From assembly GCA_947095535.1 (NCBI GenBank), contig OX352772.1:36909445-36973444 (forward strand): a DNA stretch of 64,000 nucleotides. Reading direction: 5' to 3'. A program made the position numbers and the translations under genes. The notes beneath the pieces are model-generated. The model had not been told where the DNA came from and searched no databases. It worked only from the letters and a program-made list of their open reading frames with translations. Shown piece by piece: positions 12,901 through 24,189 of this stretch (position 1 is the stretch's first letter; every line of letters begins with the position of its first letter). The stretch comes from Poecilobothrus nobilitatus. Lineage: Eukaryota > Arthropoda > Insecta > Diptera > Dolichopodidae.

Positions 12901-14460
12901 ATTTTCTTGACTTTTTCATTTTAAAATTTTGGTCTTTCTGTAGAATATATAATATTATAACGTTAACAGATTGTTTCAGTCACCATGGTATGCAGATAGA
13001 TATGTACATGAATATCATAAATAAGTTCTGCGATTATCTCAAAAAAAAAAAAATAATTAAAGATTGTGATTTAGTCTATAATAATAATTCTCAAAATAAT
13101 TAAATAGTCTCAAAATAATTCGATTATTCAATATGAGTAAAAAGTTCCGAATATTTTGTAAAAATAAATTTACTTCCCCTTACACTTTACATTTTTATAA
13201 TTGAAGTGAAATGAAAATTTAATGTAAAATACAAAAAAAAAAAAAAATAAATAAATACGTACGTGTAAGTACATACGTACTTAAATTTAAATTAGCATAT
13301 TTTTCATATTTCTCTTTATCTGTTAATGTGCTAAAAAAAAAATGAAATAACATCTTTTTGATTTACTTTTTTTTATTTTTGTAATTTATGGTTCTTAACA
13401 TTTTTATTAATTAGGCTTTTTGAGTTAAAATCGATTTTAATGAATACCTATTGAAAAATATTTATATATATATATATATTTTTTTTATGCTTTTGAATTT
13501 GTAATGAAAAATATAATGAAAAAGTTAATATTTTAAATATTATTTTTCATTACAGCAACGAATATTTTATGTACGAATATATTATGTATGTATTATTATA
13601 TACATATACCTATATATATATATCAAATGATTAAATTTTCCTGGAAATTGGAAATTACATTTTTTTTGTTTTGTTTTGTTTTTTATATTATTTTTCAATT
13701 ATTTTTTTTTTTTTTTTGTATAAATTTAATTATTGAAGAGGATTATTATTATATTTTCTGAATTAAAAAATCAATTTTAAATTATTGGTAAATTGATGTT
13801 CATTTAAATTATACATAATTAATTTAATGTAATTTAAGTAATTTTAATAACTAAAAAAAAAAAAAAAATTAAAGTAAAAAATTAAAATAAAATTAAATTA
13901 ATTAAATTTTTTTTAATGAAATGGAAAATTATTATACGGAAAATTGAAAATATAAAAGAAATACTGAGAATTTATCGCTTCTTGATTTACACTTCAGAAT
14001 ATTTATAAACGAATCGTGGTTGGGGACGCGTTTTGGAAAATTATATCTTGATGTGAAATTTATCTACCTGTTTATTTTTTGGTATTACTAACTTGTCCAT
14101 TTATTTTTCATATTTTGGTATTATGCATGACAGTTAAGTACATATATATATAGCGATGGTGTATTTCCTTTAACTATAATAGTTTTAAGTATAAGCGCAA
14201 AATAGATGGTGATGAAATGATAAAAAAACGCAAGAAATCTAGTACAGTTTTAGCCAAGTGTTAACCAGTATTTAGCCAAAATGAAAACGTAATGACAATA
14301 AAATGACAATAAAATGACAATGTTTACAAATTTTTTGTGTTTAATTGTTTTTAGATTGGATAAAAAAGAATTGCTAATAAAGATGTGCGCGTATCGTAAC
14401 TTTAGTTACGTTGAATATATTTAAAAGTACATAAATAAAAAAAAAAAAAAAAAGACAAAT
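12901..14460. other. A/T-rich spacer with TA and TATG tracts
   Basis: The spacer contains TA runs near 13460-13480 and 13610-13623, several poly(A)/poly(T) runs and short TACG/TACGTACG motifs near 13255-13280. Three tandem copies of AATGACAATAA lie at about 14290-14322. No gene signal is seen. Confidence 0.55.
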
Positions 14461-16050
14461 AAAAACGAGGAAGAATACAGTTGACTTTGTCAACTCTTAG
14501 ATACCCGTACGAACCGTTAGTATGTTCACAGCCTGTCACTCTGCTTGCAATATTATTTTTTTAATATTTTAGTATTTTAAAATAATTTGGGTGGATTTTA
14601 TAATTTCTAGTACTATGGGTTGTACATATACTCAAACTATATGTTTATATGTACATTCTTCAAAAGCAGATTCTAACCTTCCACATAACGATTATCAATC
14701 CAAAACTTTTTCAAATATTCTATAGTACCATTTAATACTAAGCGGTAAATGTATATTAAATTTACTAAGTACAAAACAGTAAATATAATTTTAAATATTA
14801 TATTATATTATATTTAAATATTCCATTGACAGAATAATTTCTTATAAGTACAATAAAATACATATGTGTATGTAAATACGGCGCTATATAATATACATCT
14901 ATACTCTTATTATTCATTCACTAGTGACATATACGATATGTAAATAAACATGATATTATATAAGTATGTATATATATCAATATCATATAAATAAAAATTC
15001 TTCAAGCAACCGTTATGTTGTTTATTTAATTACATTTTTTTGTACTACGCATTATATCCTCAACAATTTCAAATTATCGAGTAAAACAAAATGGAAAAAA
15101 ATCGTTAAAGAAATTTGTTAGAAAATTTAAAAAAATGAAGTAACACTTTCGTCAATTATAAAGTAACCCTATATTATTAAAAACAGTTATTAACAGAAAT
15201 AAAAATATAATGTTGGAGCTTTAATTTTTGTGTATTACTTCAAAAAAATTTTAACAGGTGTTCAAGTTACAGGTGTTTCAAAATAGGAAATTTTCAGTTT
15301 TTGACCCCTTACAGCTCCTAAACGGGGGATGATACAAAAAAAATTTCTGAAATGACTCATACTAATTTTCAAATATCTAACTTCTGTCAAAATTTCAAGT
15401 TTCCAACTTTAACCGTTTAGAAGATGGAAGGGTTAAAGAATTTTGCAAAATTTGAGTTTCGCATAACGGTAAATTAAGACACCGTATGCCAAAAATATAT
15501 ATTTATTGTATATATACTTTTAAAGCTAATGAAAGTAGTAATCGTTTGGCGTTTTCAAAATGAAGATATACCTTATAGAACTTGTGCTATAACAATTTAA
15601 ATATAGAGCTTTTTTGAACATTTGGGGAGCTGTAGCTCCGTAACGGGTGGGGCTACAAAAAAAAGTTATTCAAAATAAAATTAATATTTTTGTGAGATCT
15701 ATCAGTAGTTAAAATTTCATAGCTCTATTGCAAAAAAATGTGGAGATCTAAAAGTTAGGTGTTCGAGAGCTACCCTAAGGCTTGGTCCAAACTCAACCAA
15801 AAAAAATAGGGAACCTACAAATTACTCCCAAAATATTTTGTGTAAATTTCAAGATTCTAGCTTTCTTAGTTTTTGAGTTAGCGTGCTGACGGACGGACGG
15901 ACGGACGGACGGACATGGCTCAAAAGTCTTAGAATTTTTTTCTGATCCGATCCATACCTTTGAAGGTATATCTAGCTCGCTTATTTCGAGGTGTTACAAA
16001 CGGAGGAGTAATTTTATTATACCCGATCCTATCGTACGGGTATAAAGAAA
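14461..16050 (+). mobile_element. Family B dispersed repeat, copy 1 (full length, about 1.6 kb)
   Basis: It starts AAAAACGAGGAAGAATACAG with the palindrome GTTGACTTTGTCAAC (14480-14494) and ATACCCGTACGA (14501-14512). It ends with TATACCCG (16018-16025) and CGGGTATA (16037-16044), which form a terminal hairpin. TCGTACGGGTAT (16032-16043) is the exact reverse complement of ATACCCGTACGA at the other end. Six tandem GGAC units lie near 15890-15914. The middle (about 15240-15700) shares the family A modules, such as GGGGAGCTGTAGCTCCGTAA and GCATAACGGTAAATT. There is no long frame. Subterminal inverted repeats plus a 3' stem-loop match the known layout of Helentron-associated (DINE-1-like) elements; this classification is inferred. 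Confidence 0.75.
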
Positions 16051-16109
16051 CAGTATTAATTATAGGACCAGAAATAAAGATGAGTACTTTATAATTAATA
16101 TTATGTATT

Positions 16110-16206
16110 TGTATTTGTATTTGTATAATATTATATATTTGTATTTGTATTTGTATTTGTATTTGTATTATGTATATATATTTGTATTATGTTTTTGTAT
16201 TTGTAC
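16110..16206. repeat. GTATTT microsatellite
   Basis: The GTATTT hexanucleotide is repeated with minor interruptions (TATGTATTTGTATTTG and similar), just downstream of the family B element. It is a simple sequence repeat with no further function visible. Confidence 0.85.
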
Positions 16207-16268
16207 GTATTGCTATATTTTTACTGAGACTTTAACGTGACATTTCTCTCGCTTACATGATGACATAA

Positions 16269-16419
16269 TTTTTTTTTTTTTTTTAATGCATTGCTCTGCC
16301 ACATAAATGTGGACTATCCTGTTCAGGCGTGGCTGTAAATGTCGTAAGGGGGAATAACTCTTACGACGTGTGTGGGATTCGAACCCACACTCCCTCGGTG
16401 CTCTTACCCACTAGGCCCC
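16269..16419 (-). mobile_element. tRNA-derived SINE, copy 1 (5' end shortened)
   Basis: On the minus strand the tRNA-like head carries an A box TGGGTAAGAG-type context (CCCACTAGGCCC on plus, 16407-16418) and a perfect B box GGTTCGAATCC (16375-16385 on plus). The body contains GTCGTAAG and CTTACGAC, which form a hairpin, then CAGCCACGCCTGAACAGG, CATTTATGTGGCAGAGCAAT and a poly(A) tail (T16269-16284 on plus). It lacks 11 bases at its 5' tip compared with the adjacent copy, a deletion between two GGCC motifs. RNA polymerase III transcription is expected for the family; this copy has probably lost part of its promoter. Confidence 0.8.
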
Positions 16420-16454
16420 ATATAATTTTTCTTGCAGTATTTTTGACATTTTTA

Positions 16455-16575
16455 CACAGCCTTTCCTGTTCAGGCGTGGCTGTAAATGTCGTAAGGGGGA
16501 ATAACTCTTACGACGTGTGTGGGATTCGAACCCACACTCCCTCGGTGCTCTTACCCACTAGGCCACCGAGGCCCC
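16455..16575 (-). mobile_element. tRNA-derived SINE, copy 2 (tandem neighbour, 3' truncated)
   Basis: This has the same head as copy 1 with an intact A box TGGCCTAGTGGG (16554-16565 on plus, complemented) and B box GGTTCGAATCC (16522-16532). The 5' tip GGGGCCTCGGTGGCC is complete. The 3' body stops at AGGAAAGGCTGTG. The SINE pair plus the shared flank ATATAATTT(T/G)TCTTGCAG repeats with a 147-bp offset, so a local duplication made the pair. The 140-codon plus-strand frame at 16329-16751 exists only because this SINE sequence is duplicated; it is not a gene. Confidence 0.8.
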
Positions 16576-16619
16576 ATATAATTTGTCTTGCAGTATTTTT
16601 GACATTTTTATCGTTTTTA

Positions 16620-19600
16620 TGGCTATTAACTATGTCCATATATTTACATGTAATGGTAGAGTTTTTACTCGTCTCGTTACAGCTACTTTGGGCTAGACTT
16701 TATTTAAAATTTTATATTAATCACAATGTAAAATGTGTTAATGTTGTTTGAAACTTTTTATATAGTTTGTTGGCAAAAAACGAAAGCAAAAAAATATTAT
16801 AAAATTTGTAAATAAAGTCCGTATTTGTATAAATCGTTTTTTAATGCCAAAAGTAAAACCATACGAAATGTTGCTTTTTGGTGCCAAATAGAAAATTAAC
16901 TAAAATTTGTTTTACACCTCTGTTAAGACTTTAATGTTTTCAATTCATATTTGTTTCATATTTTCTCACTATTTTGTTATTTTTTTTTTTTAAATAAGCA
17001 TTAGTGTTTAGACATCATTATTTCGTACATTTTAAAAAAATGAAGAATTAGAATTTAAAAAATCCAAGTGTCACTTTTTTGAATATTCAATTGAAAAACT
17101 TTATTTTATTTTTAATTTTCTTTTGAACAATGTTTTTATAATGCATAATATGCTTATTTTTGATTATATCCTTTAGAATAATATAAAAAAATATGTTATC
17201 ATATAATATAAAAAATTTAAATAGCTTAGAACATTAGAGAAATTTTGAAGTTAGTCAAAATTTGGTTAGAAAAGTCAGAAAACAATAAAGCAATTTTGAA
17301 GAAATATGGAAACAATTATGAAGAAAAATCGAAAAAATAGGGAAATTTCTATTCCATTTTTTCAAAACGAATGAAGGAATATTGAAGCAATAGTAAAATA
17401 ATATTTAAGAAATAGTGATATCTAACCGTTGTTAGGGGGGTTTTCTTCCTGTCGAATTTCATAGAAAAGAATGCTTAACTTGTAAGTTAAGTATGTAATT
17501 TTTTGAACTTTATTTCCATGTTTTTGGTAATAAAAACTTTATTTCTTTCGACTTTATTTCACCCTTCCTTGTTAACATATAAGAAAATAATGGTATAGAA
17601 ATGGTAGCAGATAAAAAAATTTTTACGCTTCGAATTTGGAACTATATTTTTTTTCCCCTTGCCACTTAAACATAGCTCGTCGTCGACAAGTCTTTATTTA
17701 TCATTAATTTTACTAAGCCGTTCATTACTCGGCTCTAGCACTGTATAGTTCGGCTGTAATGGAACTATATATAGTATACTAAAAACTTAAGGAGAAATAA
17801 TTTATTGACCTGCCATTAAAGAGGACAAATAAAGAACGAACTTATGAGATAAATTATTGACAACAATTTTTATAAAAATACTATTGTAAGAGTTTTCGTT
17901 GTTTTCATACAAACTTTTGTTTTTGTTTTTTGCTTGTGCTAAAACAAACAATTTTTATTAATATAAAACAAAAATTATTTGTTCACAAACAAAATGAAAA
18001 AAAAAAAAAATTAAAGTCTAAGCAGTGTTCTTAATTTTCCCAAATATAATGTGATGATGATATAACTATAGAATTAAAATTTTTTAAGAGGGAACCAAAA
18101 AAAAAAAGTAGTTCAATATTTCTTGGCAAACATAAATTTGTTTGTTTATTTTTCTAATTCCACACACTGGAATTTATTGTTTTTTTTTTTAGTTTTTTGT
18201 GTATGTTTTTTTTAGTTCAGAAAAGTAAAGTTGGAACAAATTTTGTATTTTTGTTTATTTATGATTTTTTTTATTTATTATATTTTTTTTTGTTGCATAA
18301 AAAAAAAAGCTTGTTTAAATTTATCATTCCCATTATTTTTTTTTTCGCCGATAATAAATTGAATTTATTTTAATATAAAAAAAAAAACATGTTCACACAT
18401 TTTTATTTCAAATCTTCAAAAAAAAAAAAAAAAAATAGAAAACTGTTTACCTAACAAACATTATTCTAAATTTTAATCAAATTTAATTAAATTTCAAAAA
18501 ATATGAATGAAAAAAACATTTTAAATATTGCTTTAGCATTTTAATATGAAATCAAAAGTATTTAGAATTTATAACACATGACACGTGCACTATTTTTCAA
18601 TTATAATAAAATAAACTAAAAAATAATAAATAAAAATTGAATTTTATTAAATTTATTAAATATTAGAAGTTTGTTCTAAACTAGAATTTCAGTTTAAAGT
18701 CAAATTTCAGTTTTTCACTTTTTTAAATTGGAAAATTGATGTTTGTCGATAGTCAAATTATTATTGATGCAATTTTATCAAATAAATTGGATGGTTTAAT
18801 AATTTATGAAATCTTTTTATAATTAAATCTAATTGTTTCAAAAATCGTTTTTTTTTTTCAAATAATATGCGTATAAGTGGAAGATTTAAAACAAATATAT
18901 TTTTATTGTTTAGCATTTTGTAGCATATTTTAGAAGCCTTCCACTAGAAGGATAAACTTCAAAATTAGGTTTTTTATTAAATTAATTTGTTTATTAAAAT
19001 TTCCTTAAGAACTATGAAAAAATTAAAAAAAAAAAAAAATATTTCAATTAAATTTTATAAAGTTTTTCCTTTGAAATTTAATCATTAGAAAATAATTAAA
19101 ATTTTTTTAAGAAATAATCATTCATCCATCAGATTTAATCAAATATTTATTTCTATTAAAAAATTTTATTGCTTTTTATGGGGAAACCAGATGTTCAAGT
19201 AATTTTATCGCCTTGTCGTTTATCAACAATCTAAAGAAGTAGTGTATTGTTAATTATTTTTTTTTTTGAAAAATCATTTTTTTTTTTATAAAAATATTTT
19301 CTTTTTATTTAATTCTGACAAATTAATGACATTAAATCATAATAAAAATTTAATAATTTGATATTATTCGTTTTTTTATAACTGTCATAAAAGTATTTTT
19401 TTTTGTTTTAATTTTATTTTATTTTCATCAAATCACACTTTTTGGCTGGTGAAATTCTAATTTTATTTTTTATTTTTTTATTTTTGTGTTATTAAAAAAC
19501 ATAAAAATTCGCTTCATTAAAATTAAGAAAGAAAAAAACATAAATTCGCTTTCAATTCTTTTAATTGATTTGTGACACATGCTATTTAAAGTCATTCCAT

Positions 19601-19703
19601 TCCTTTGAAGTTATAAAGGTAACATGTACCATTAATTTCATCTTCTTAAATTTCGTAAGGCAGTTTTTTTATACAGAACGAAGTGTTCTTATATTATATT
19701 CTT
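16620..19703. other. A/T-rich spacer
   Basis: Long homopolymer and A/T-rich sequence. A slightly less A/T-rich patch at about 17655-17765 (GCTCGTCGTCGACAAG, GCCGTTCATTACTCGGC) has no continuous frame or recognisable motif. No RNA gene was found. Confidence 0.55.
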
Positions 19704-20175
19704 TTGAAAAAATGTGCTTATTAGTTTCACTCTGTCCGTCTGTTTACAAAACTTCTACACCGTTAAAGATAGAGAAAAAAAATTTTAACCATATACCCAT
19801 GGGTACCATATACCCATATAGTTATATATATATAGGTCTCATAAAATAATTTTGTGGAACAACTTTTTCATCTAAATTTTAACCATGGGTAGGTCTCATA
19901 AAATAATTCATTACGGAGCTACAGGCCCTCAAACTTTGAAAAAGCCCTATAGCTCCAGTAATATATTTTTACGTATGTTAACGGCTTTTCTTAGTTATAT
20001 AGGATTCCGGACTTACGGCCCCTCAAAATTTCAAAAATGTCCTATTTTCACGTTTTTTCTTATTACATGAAATTTTAAAATTTTTGTGCATGTCACAATA
20101 TTCTAAACAGTTTGTATTGAGTTTTGGAAATGTGCGCTTTTAAATATTGTTGGCTTACATTCTACCTTGTATTTA
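19704..20175 (-). mobile_element. Family A dispersed repeat, copy 4
   Basis: Minus-strand start is AAGGTAGAATGTAAGCC with GCGCACATTTCCAAAA, and the end is ACAGACGGACAGAGTGAAAC plus AATAAGCACATTTTTTC, so the last half of the 3' hairpin is missing. The interior has its own short duplications: AGGTCTCATAAAATAATT occurs twice (near 19831 and 19892) and ATATACCCAT is repeated around 19790-19820. The frames at 19565-19849 and 19885-20070 fall in this repeat and are not genes. Confidence 0.7.
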
Positions 20176-21335
20176 TTTTCTTTTAAAAAGAATCTTCTTT
20201 CAAAACCAATATAATTTTTTGAAAATTTTATGACGATAACATTGAATGAATCAACCAAATATTTATGTATAATCAAATTTTTGCTGTGACAATTGCATTA
20301 TTTCTATATTTTGACACTACAGTATCCCACAACATTTGAATCTATATTAAATCTGTAACAATACCTACATTTTCTTTCATATTTTAACTTAAGACTTTTT
20401 TCAAATTCATATTTCTTTTAATTTTGTAGTAAGTTGCTAAAGATCTTCAAAGCTTTTTTTTTATTTAATTTTATATTTTTATAATAAGAATTTGACAGTA
20501 TTAGAAGCATTTTTGACAGTTTTATTTTAATTTTATTTTGAATTTAACTAATTTCATACAATTATAAGAAAAAATAAGCAGTTCTTTGACGTAAACATGA
20601 TATTGATTGAGTTTAAAATAATCCAAAAACGTCAAGACATGCAATAATATTGGGTAGTAAAAATGTAGGATTTTTTTTAATTGAGAAGTTGTAGTCACAA
20701 TTGACTTTTGTTAATAATTAACATTGACTATTTGTTTGTAATTGCATGTAACATAAAATCAGTATTTTATAGTTAAAATTGCTTAATCATTAATAAAGTA
20801 AAAAAAATATAAAATATTGACAATTTTATAAAAAAAAAAATGTCAAAAGAACTGAGTAATTGTGAACTACTAATAAAATAATAACTAAAGCTTCCAAAAA
20901 TATAATACCTAACATAATGCTATAGTAATAATTTAATCAACTATGTACCAATAATTGTATGGTAATCGGAACATAAATTTGTATCATAAAAAAAAGGCAC
21001 AATTTTATTGAAAGTGGAAATGATTAACTTAAAAAGTTTGCACGAAAAAATTTAGTTATGGAAATTTAGGGTTAAATAAAACTAAACAAAAATGGTAAAA
21101 CAAATTTACTTCAAATTGGATTTCTAAGTGTTAAGTTTAAATAACCAAAACTAATAAGTTTTCAAAACAAAAATTCTATTAAAAATTTTTAATTTATTAA
21201 AATTAAATAATTAATTTTTTAAATAAAATTTTTTTTTTTTAAAGTCAGTAAGAGCCGACTCATTTTTATTATTGGAGCGTGATTAAAATGAAAATTTATA
21301 TCGAAACAAAAGAAATACATATAGGTTGATAGGTA
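20176..21335. other. A/T-rich spacer
   Basis: Homopolymer-rich sequence without a credible frame, repeat end or RNA motif. It ends at the GC-richer island that starts near 21340. Confidence 0.55.
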
Positions 21336-21337
21336 CG

Positions 21338-21560
21338 TTATGGTGATCTTCTCGACGCTGCGTGAAGGTCTCAGTTAGCGTTAGTTTGCGCCATTTTGAT
21401 TCCACTCACTCACGTGGCCTGTGTTTTATAGTTGCTAGTATCTCCACCTGAAGGATGCTAGCTATGTCGGGTAATTTGTATGATTTTGAAATATTAAGTT
21501 TCTCCGAGAAAATACCGGCACCGACTCCTTTCCTCATCTTGAATCCATGTCGGTGACGAT
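21338..21560 (+). other. GC-richer island with three potential hairpins; unknown function
   Basis: About 220 bp of near-balanced composition sit in sequence that is mostly A/T. Three inverted pairs are visible: GACGCT with AGCGT around 21355-21384; GCTAGTATC (21434-21442) with GATGCTAGC (21454-21462), 8 of 9 paired, around an 11-base loop; and CACCGAC (21520-21526) with GTCGGTG (21549-21555). It could be a structured RNA, a structured leader of an unseen gene, a regulatory island, or part of a mobile element. I do not recognise it. The strand shown is that of the small frame within it. Confidence 0.45.
21455..21556 (+). CDS. Possible 33-codon small reading frame in the GC-richer island
   Basis: An ATG-initiated frame reads MLAMSGNLYDFEILSF and continues through SEKIPAPTPFLILNPCR before TGA. 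The residue mix is unlike the Phe/Lys/Ile-rich chance frames elsewhere in the window, and a TGA lies directly upstream in frame, so the start is fixed to this ATG or the next one four codons later. No signal peptide, membrane segment or known domain is seen. A GGGTAATT motif inside it could act as a splice donor after codon 6. It may be a small protein, an upstream frame, or chance in a balanced-composition patch. Confidence 0.2.
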   Translation: MLAMSGNLYDFEILSFSEKIPAPTPFLILNPCR

Positions 21561-22869
21561 AGTTAGAAATGCGTATACACATTTTTATTTAAATTCGATA
21601 TGATTAATGTGAAAGTGATATTTTGATATGATTAATGTAAATTTTACTTATTACCAATTGCTTTGCTTTTACTTGAACAGCGAAAAACAAAAAAAATAAT
21701 ATGAATCTATAAAAAATTGATAATTAAAATAAACCTAAATTTTGAAATTTTTGTTAATTTTATTTTCTATATTTTTTTTTTTTTGTAATTCTTTTTCATT
21801 ATGTTTAAGCGTGTTAAAATATTCATTTTTTGTGTTTTGGTTTTCTTTTCGTTATACAGAGAGAGTTTACGTAAATTTATTTAATCCACCTGTCGTGATC
21901 TCACAATCAATCATAAATTTTTAAATTAAAAAAAAACCGTTAAAGAGCATAATATAAACCTAAAAGCTAATAAAAGTGAAATGTGTAATAAATTTAGCAA
22001 AGATTTCAAAAATATCAAATAAAAAAAAATTTTTTTTGGATTTTTCATTTTTTCAAAAACAATTTTAAAGAATTTTTTTTTTTTATATTCTTTTCATTCT
22101 TAGAAAATTTAATAAATTTTTATTTTAAGTAAAATAACAAATAAATTACAAAACAAAAAAAAACAAAAAAAAAAGAATTGAAAACTCTGAAAGTGTCGAG
22201 CGTATGATAAAAAAAAAAAAAATAAAATTTACCATTTTGTTGGCGGTTTTCCGAATTAACATTTTGTGTAGGTGGATTGAGGCGTGATGTGAAAAATTAT
22301 CGTTTCACTTCAGATGAAAAATTACTAGGAAAAAAAAAAATTTAAGGTTTTTTTTTTTTCTTTTGTCTTTTATGAGGTGTAATTAATATACAAATAGTTT
22401 AAAAGATTTAGAAAACTCTGAATTGACTTTTTTTTTCTGTTCTAATTAAAAAGGACTTTTGTTTTTTTTTTTATTTTATTTTATTTTTTTATAAAACAAA
22501 TGTTAAAGTGTATAAAAATTAATTAGAATTACTGAAATATTTTACATATGTTTCAAAAAGATTAAATAAATTTGTTTGTTAGTAATGTTAACATATATTT
22601 TAATTTTAAATTTTATGCTTTTAAGAATTTTTTTTTTTTAAATTTGATGTTATTGACCATTAAAAATTAGAACAATAACACTATACCTATCTATAAATTA
22701 TATAGAAGAAAAAAATGATTAGATTAGGTTCAAAAAATTGTATTAAAATTATAAGAACAAAAACAGGTCATAATACTATGGGGTAAGTTAATGTTAACGG
22801 TTGATTCTCACCACAAAAGCATGTCGCGACAGTGTTATGACAGCTGACATGATTATTATTTATATTATG
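21561..22869. other. A/T-rich spacer
   Basis: Begins with an imperfect direct repeat of GATATGATTAATGT (about 21597 and 21625). The rest is homopolymer-rich. Near 22820-22850 CATGTCGCGACA and TGACAGCTGACATG form a small palindromic patch just before the first MITE-like element. No gene is recognised. Confidence 0.55.
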
Positions 22870-23518
22870 GGCTCTGATTTCGATAGTCTATCACTTTAAT
22901 TTTTTATGAAATACAAATTTTTTTATTTTGACAGTCATAAAAAATTAAAACAAGCTGATTTTGATAGTTGTTTTTTATGAATGTACTCATTTAAAACGTC
23001 AAATTTTCTCATTTTGAAATTGTTAATAATTATTAAGTATTTTATGTATTTAAGCAACATATGATTATGCAATAGCATAGGTTGCAAGAAAGCCCATTAT
23101 TTTGCGATTTAGAAGTCGGACTGATATGATTTAAAAACGTTACTCACTGATTTTGTAATATTTAATATCGCAAAAAAAAAAAAATAAAAAAAGTTCGACA
23201 AAAATAAAAAAGCGCGCCCTAAAAAAACGGAACGCAAAAACTAAGGAGCCACTTTTCGGAACTTTTTTTAAATTTTTTTCTTCTTTTAGTTTCTATTATA
23301 GTATCGGGGACTACGTTTTGTAAATCATATCGATCCAATTTCTTGCTACCAAGATACGGAGGCTTCTTCAAAATAACAGGTAGTATTTATAAAAGTCAGT
23401 ATTTATTATTCTCATTATACAGACAATATTATTTAATAATTTATGAGCACTTAATTTTTTACTTTTAGCTTATTTTTGTCATTTTCATTTTTATAAAATG
23501 ACTATCGAAATCAGGTCC
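22870..23518. mobile_element. MITE-like element 1 (19-bp inverted ends)
   Basis: GGCTCTGATTTCGATAGTC (22870-22888) matches the reverse complement of the right end, GGACCTGATTTCGATAGTC (23500-23518), at 17 of 19 positions. Both ends are flanked by TATG (22866-22869 and 23519-23522), a possible target duplication. The 649-bp interior has no open frame, so it is non-autonomous. A third TIR-like motif, GCTGATTTTGATAGTT, lies near 22957. The superfamily is not determined. Confidence 0.6.
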
Positions 23519-23540
23519 TATGTATTTCTTACCTAGGGGC

Positions 23541-23954
23541 CAGACGAGATAGTACTAACAAAATAGTGCACAAATTTATGAACATTTTTGACAATACTAT
23601 TACATTTTTTCAACTATTTTCTCCACTCTCTTGACATTTTTCTAGCTAGTAATTGTGATAGTAATTTGACACTTCAAACAATTAAAAAAGGCGACAAATG
23701 GAAAACAAAATTCAAATTTTAAATAAATGTTTTGGTTGTTTTATTTTTAATTTGATATTTTATTTGTGTCTATTTAAAAAATATGAAATATTTTGAAAAA
23801 ATATAAAATAAACTTGAAAAATGAAATGTCTTTTCTTTAAATTTTTATAATAAATGAAATGTCTTGATAGTAAAAATATTCCACATACGTCACACAGACT
23901 GTAATTTGATATTTTGTATTACATACTCGCAATATAGTAATACTGTCCCGTCTG
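23541..23954. mobile_element. MITE-like element 2 (CAGACGRGAYAGTA ends)
   Basis: The left end CAGACGAGATAGTACTAACA and the inverted right end CAGACGGGACAGTATTACTA match at 15 of 20 positions across 414 bp. The CAG start recalls hAT elements, but the 8-base flanks agree at only half of the positions, so no target duplication can be claimed. It begins 22 bp after MITE-like element 1 ends. No coding capacity is present. Confidence 0.5.
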
Positions 23955-24038
23955 ATGGCTGCCGGGTAATAGAATATGTTCATACTGAATGATATTGACA
24001 TTGATGACGACATACTGACATCGTACCGGGATTTAAAA

Positions 24039-24128
24039 TATGGTTCTTAACAACATGAATATGTAGTGTGAATAGGAATACGATATGGTTCTTCACAACA
24101 TGAATATGTAGTGTGAATAAGAATACGA
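24039..24128. repeat. 45-bp tandem repeat, two units
   Basis: TATGGTTCTTAACAACATGA and the rest of the unit (24039-24083) recur at 24084-24128 with two obvious differences. The internal motif TGTAGTGTGAAT appears a third time at about 24172-24183 in GC-richer sequence (GTCGCTCCGTGCCGTTG). The whole 23955-24190 patch is more balanced in composition than its surroundings and may be a remnant of another mobile element. Confidence 0.75.
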
Positions 24129-24189
24129 TGCCATCATGCTACGTCATTGTCACAGTGTCGCTCCGTGCCGTTGTAGTGTGAATTTAACT

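Noticed and set aside
15890..15914. GGAC tandem run as an independent microsatellite
   Set aside because: The same run sits at the equivalent place in family B copy 2, so it belongs to the element.
16375..16418. Possible genuine tRNA gene on the minus strand
   Set aside because: The A and B boxes are good, but the acceptor stem does not close and the same sequence continues into a SINE body and poly(A) tail in several copies.
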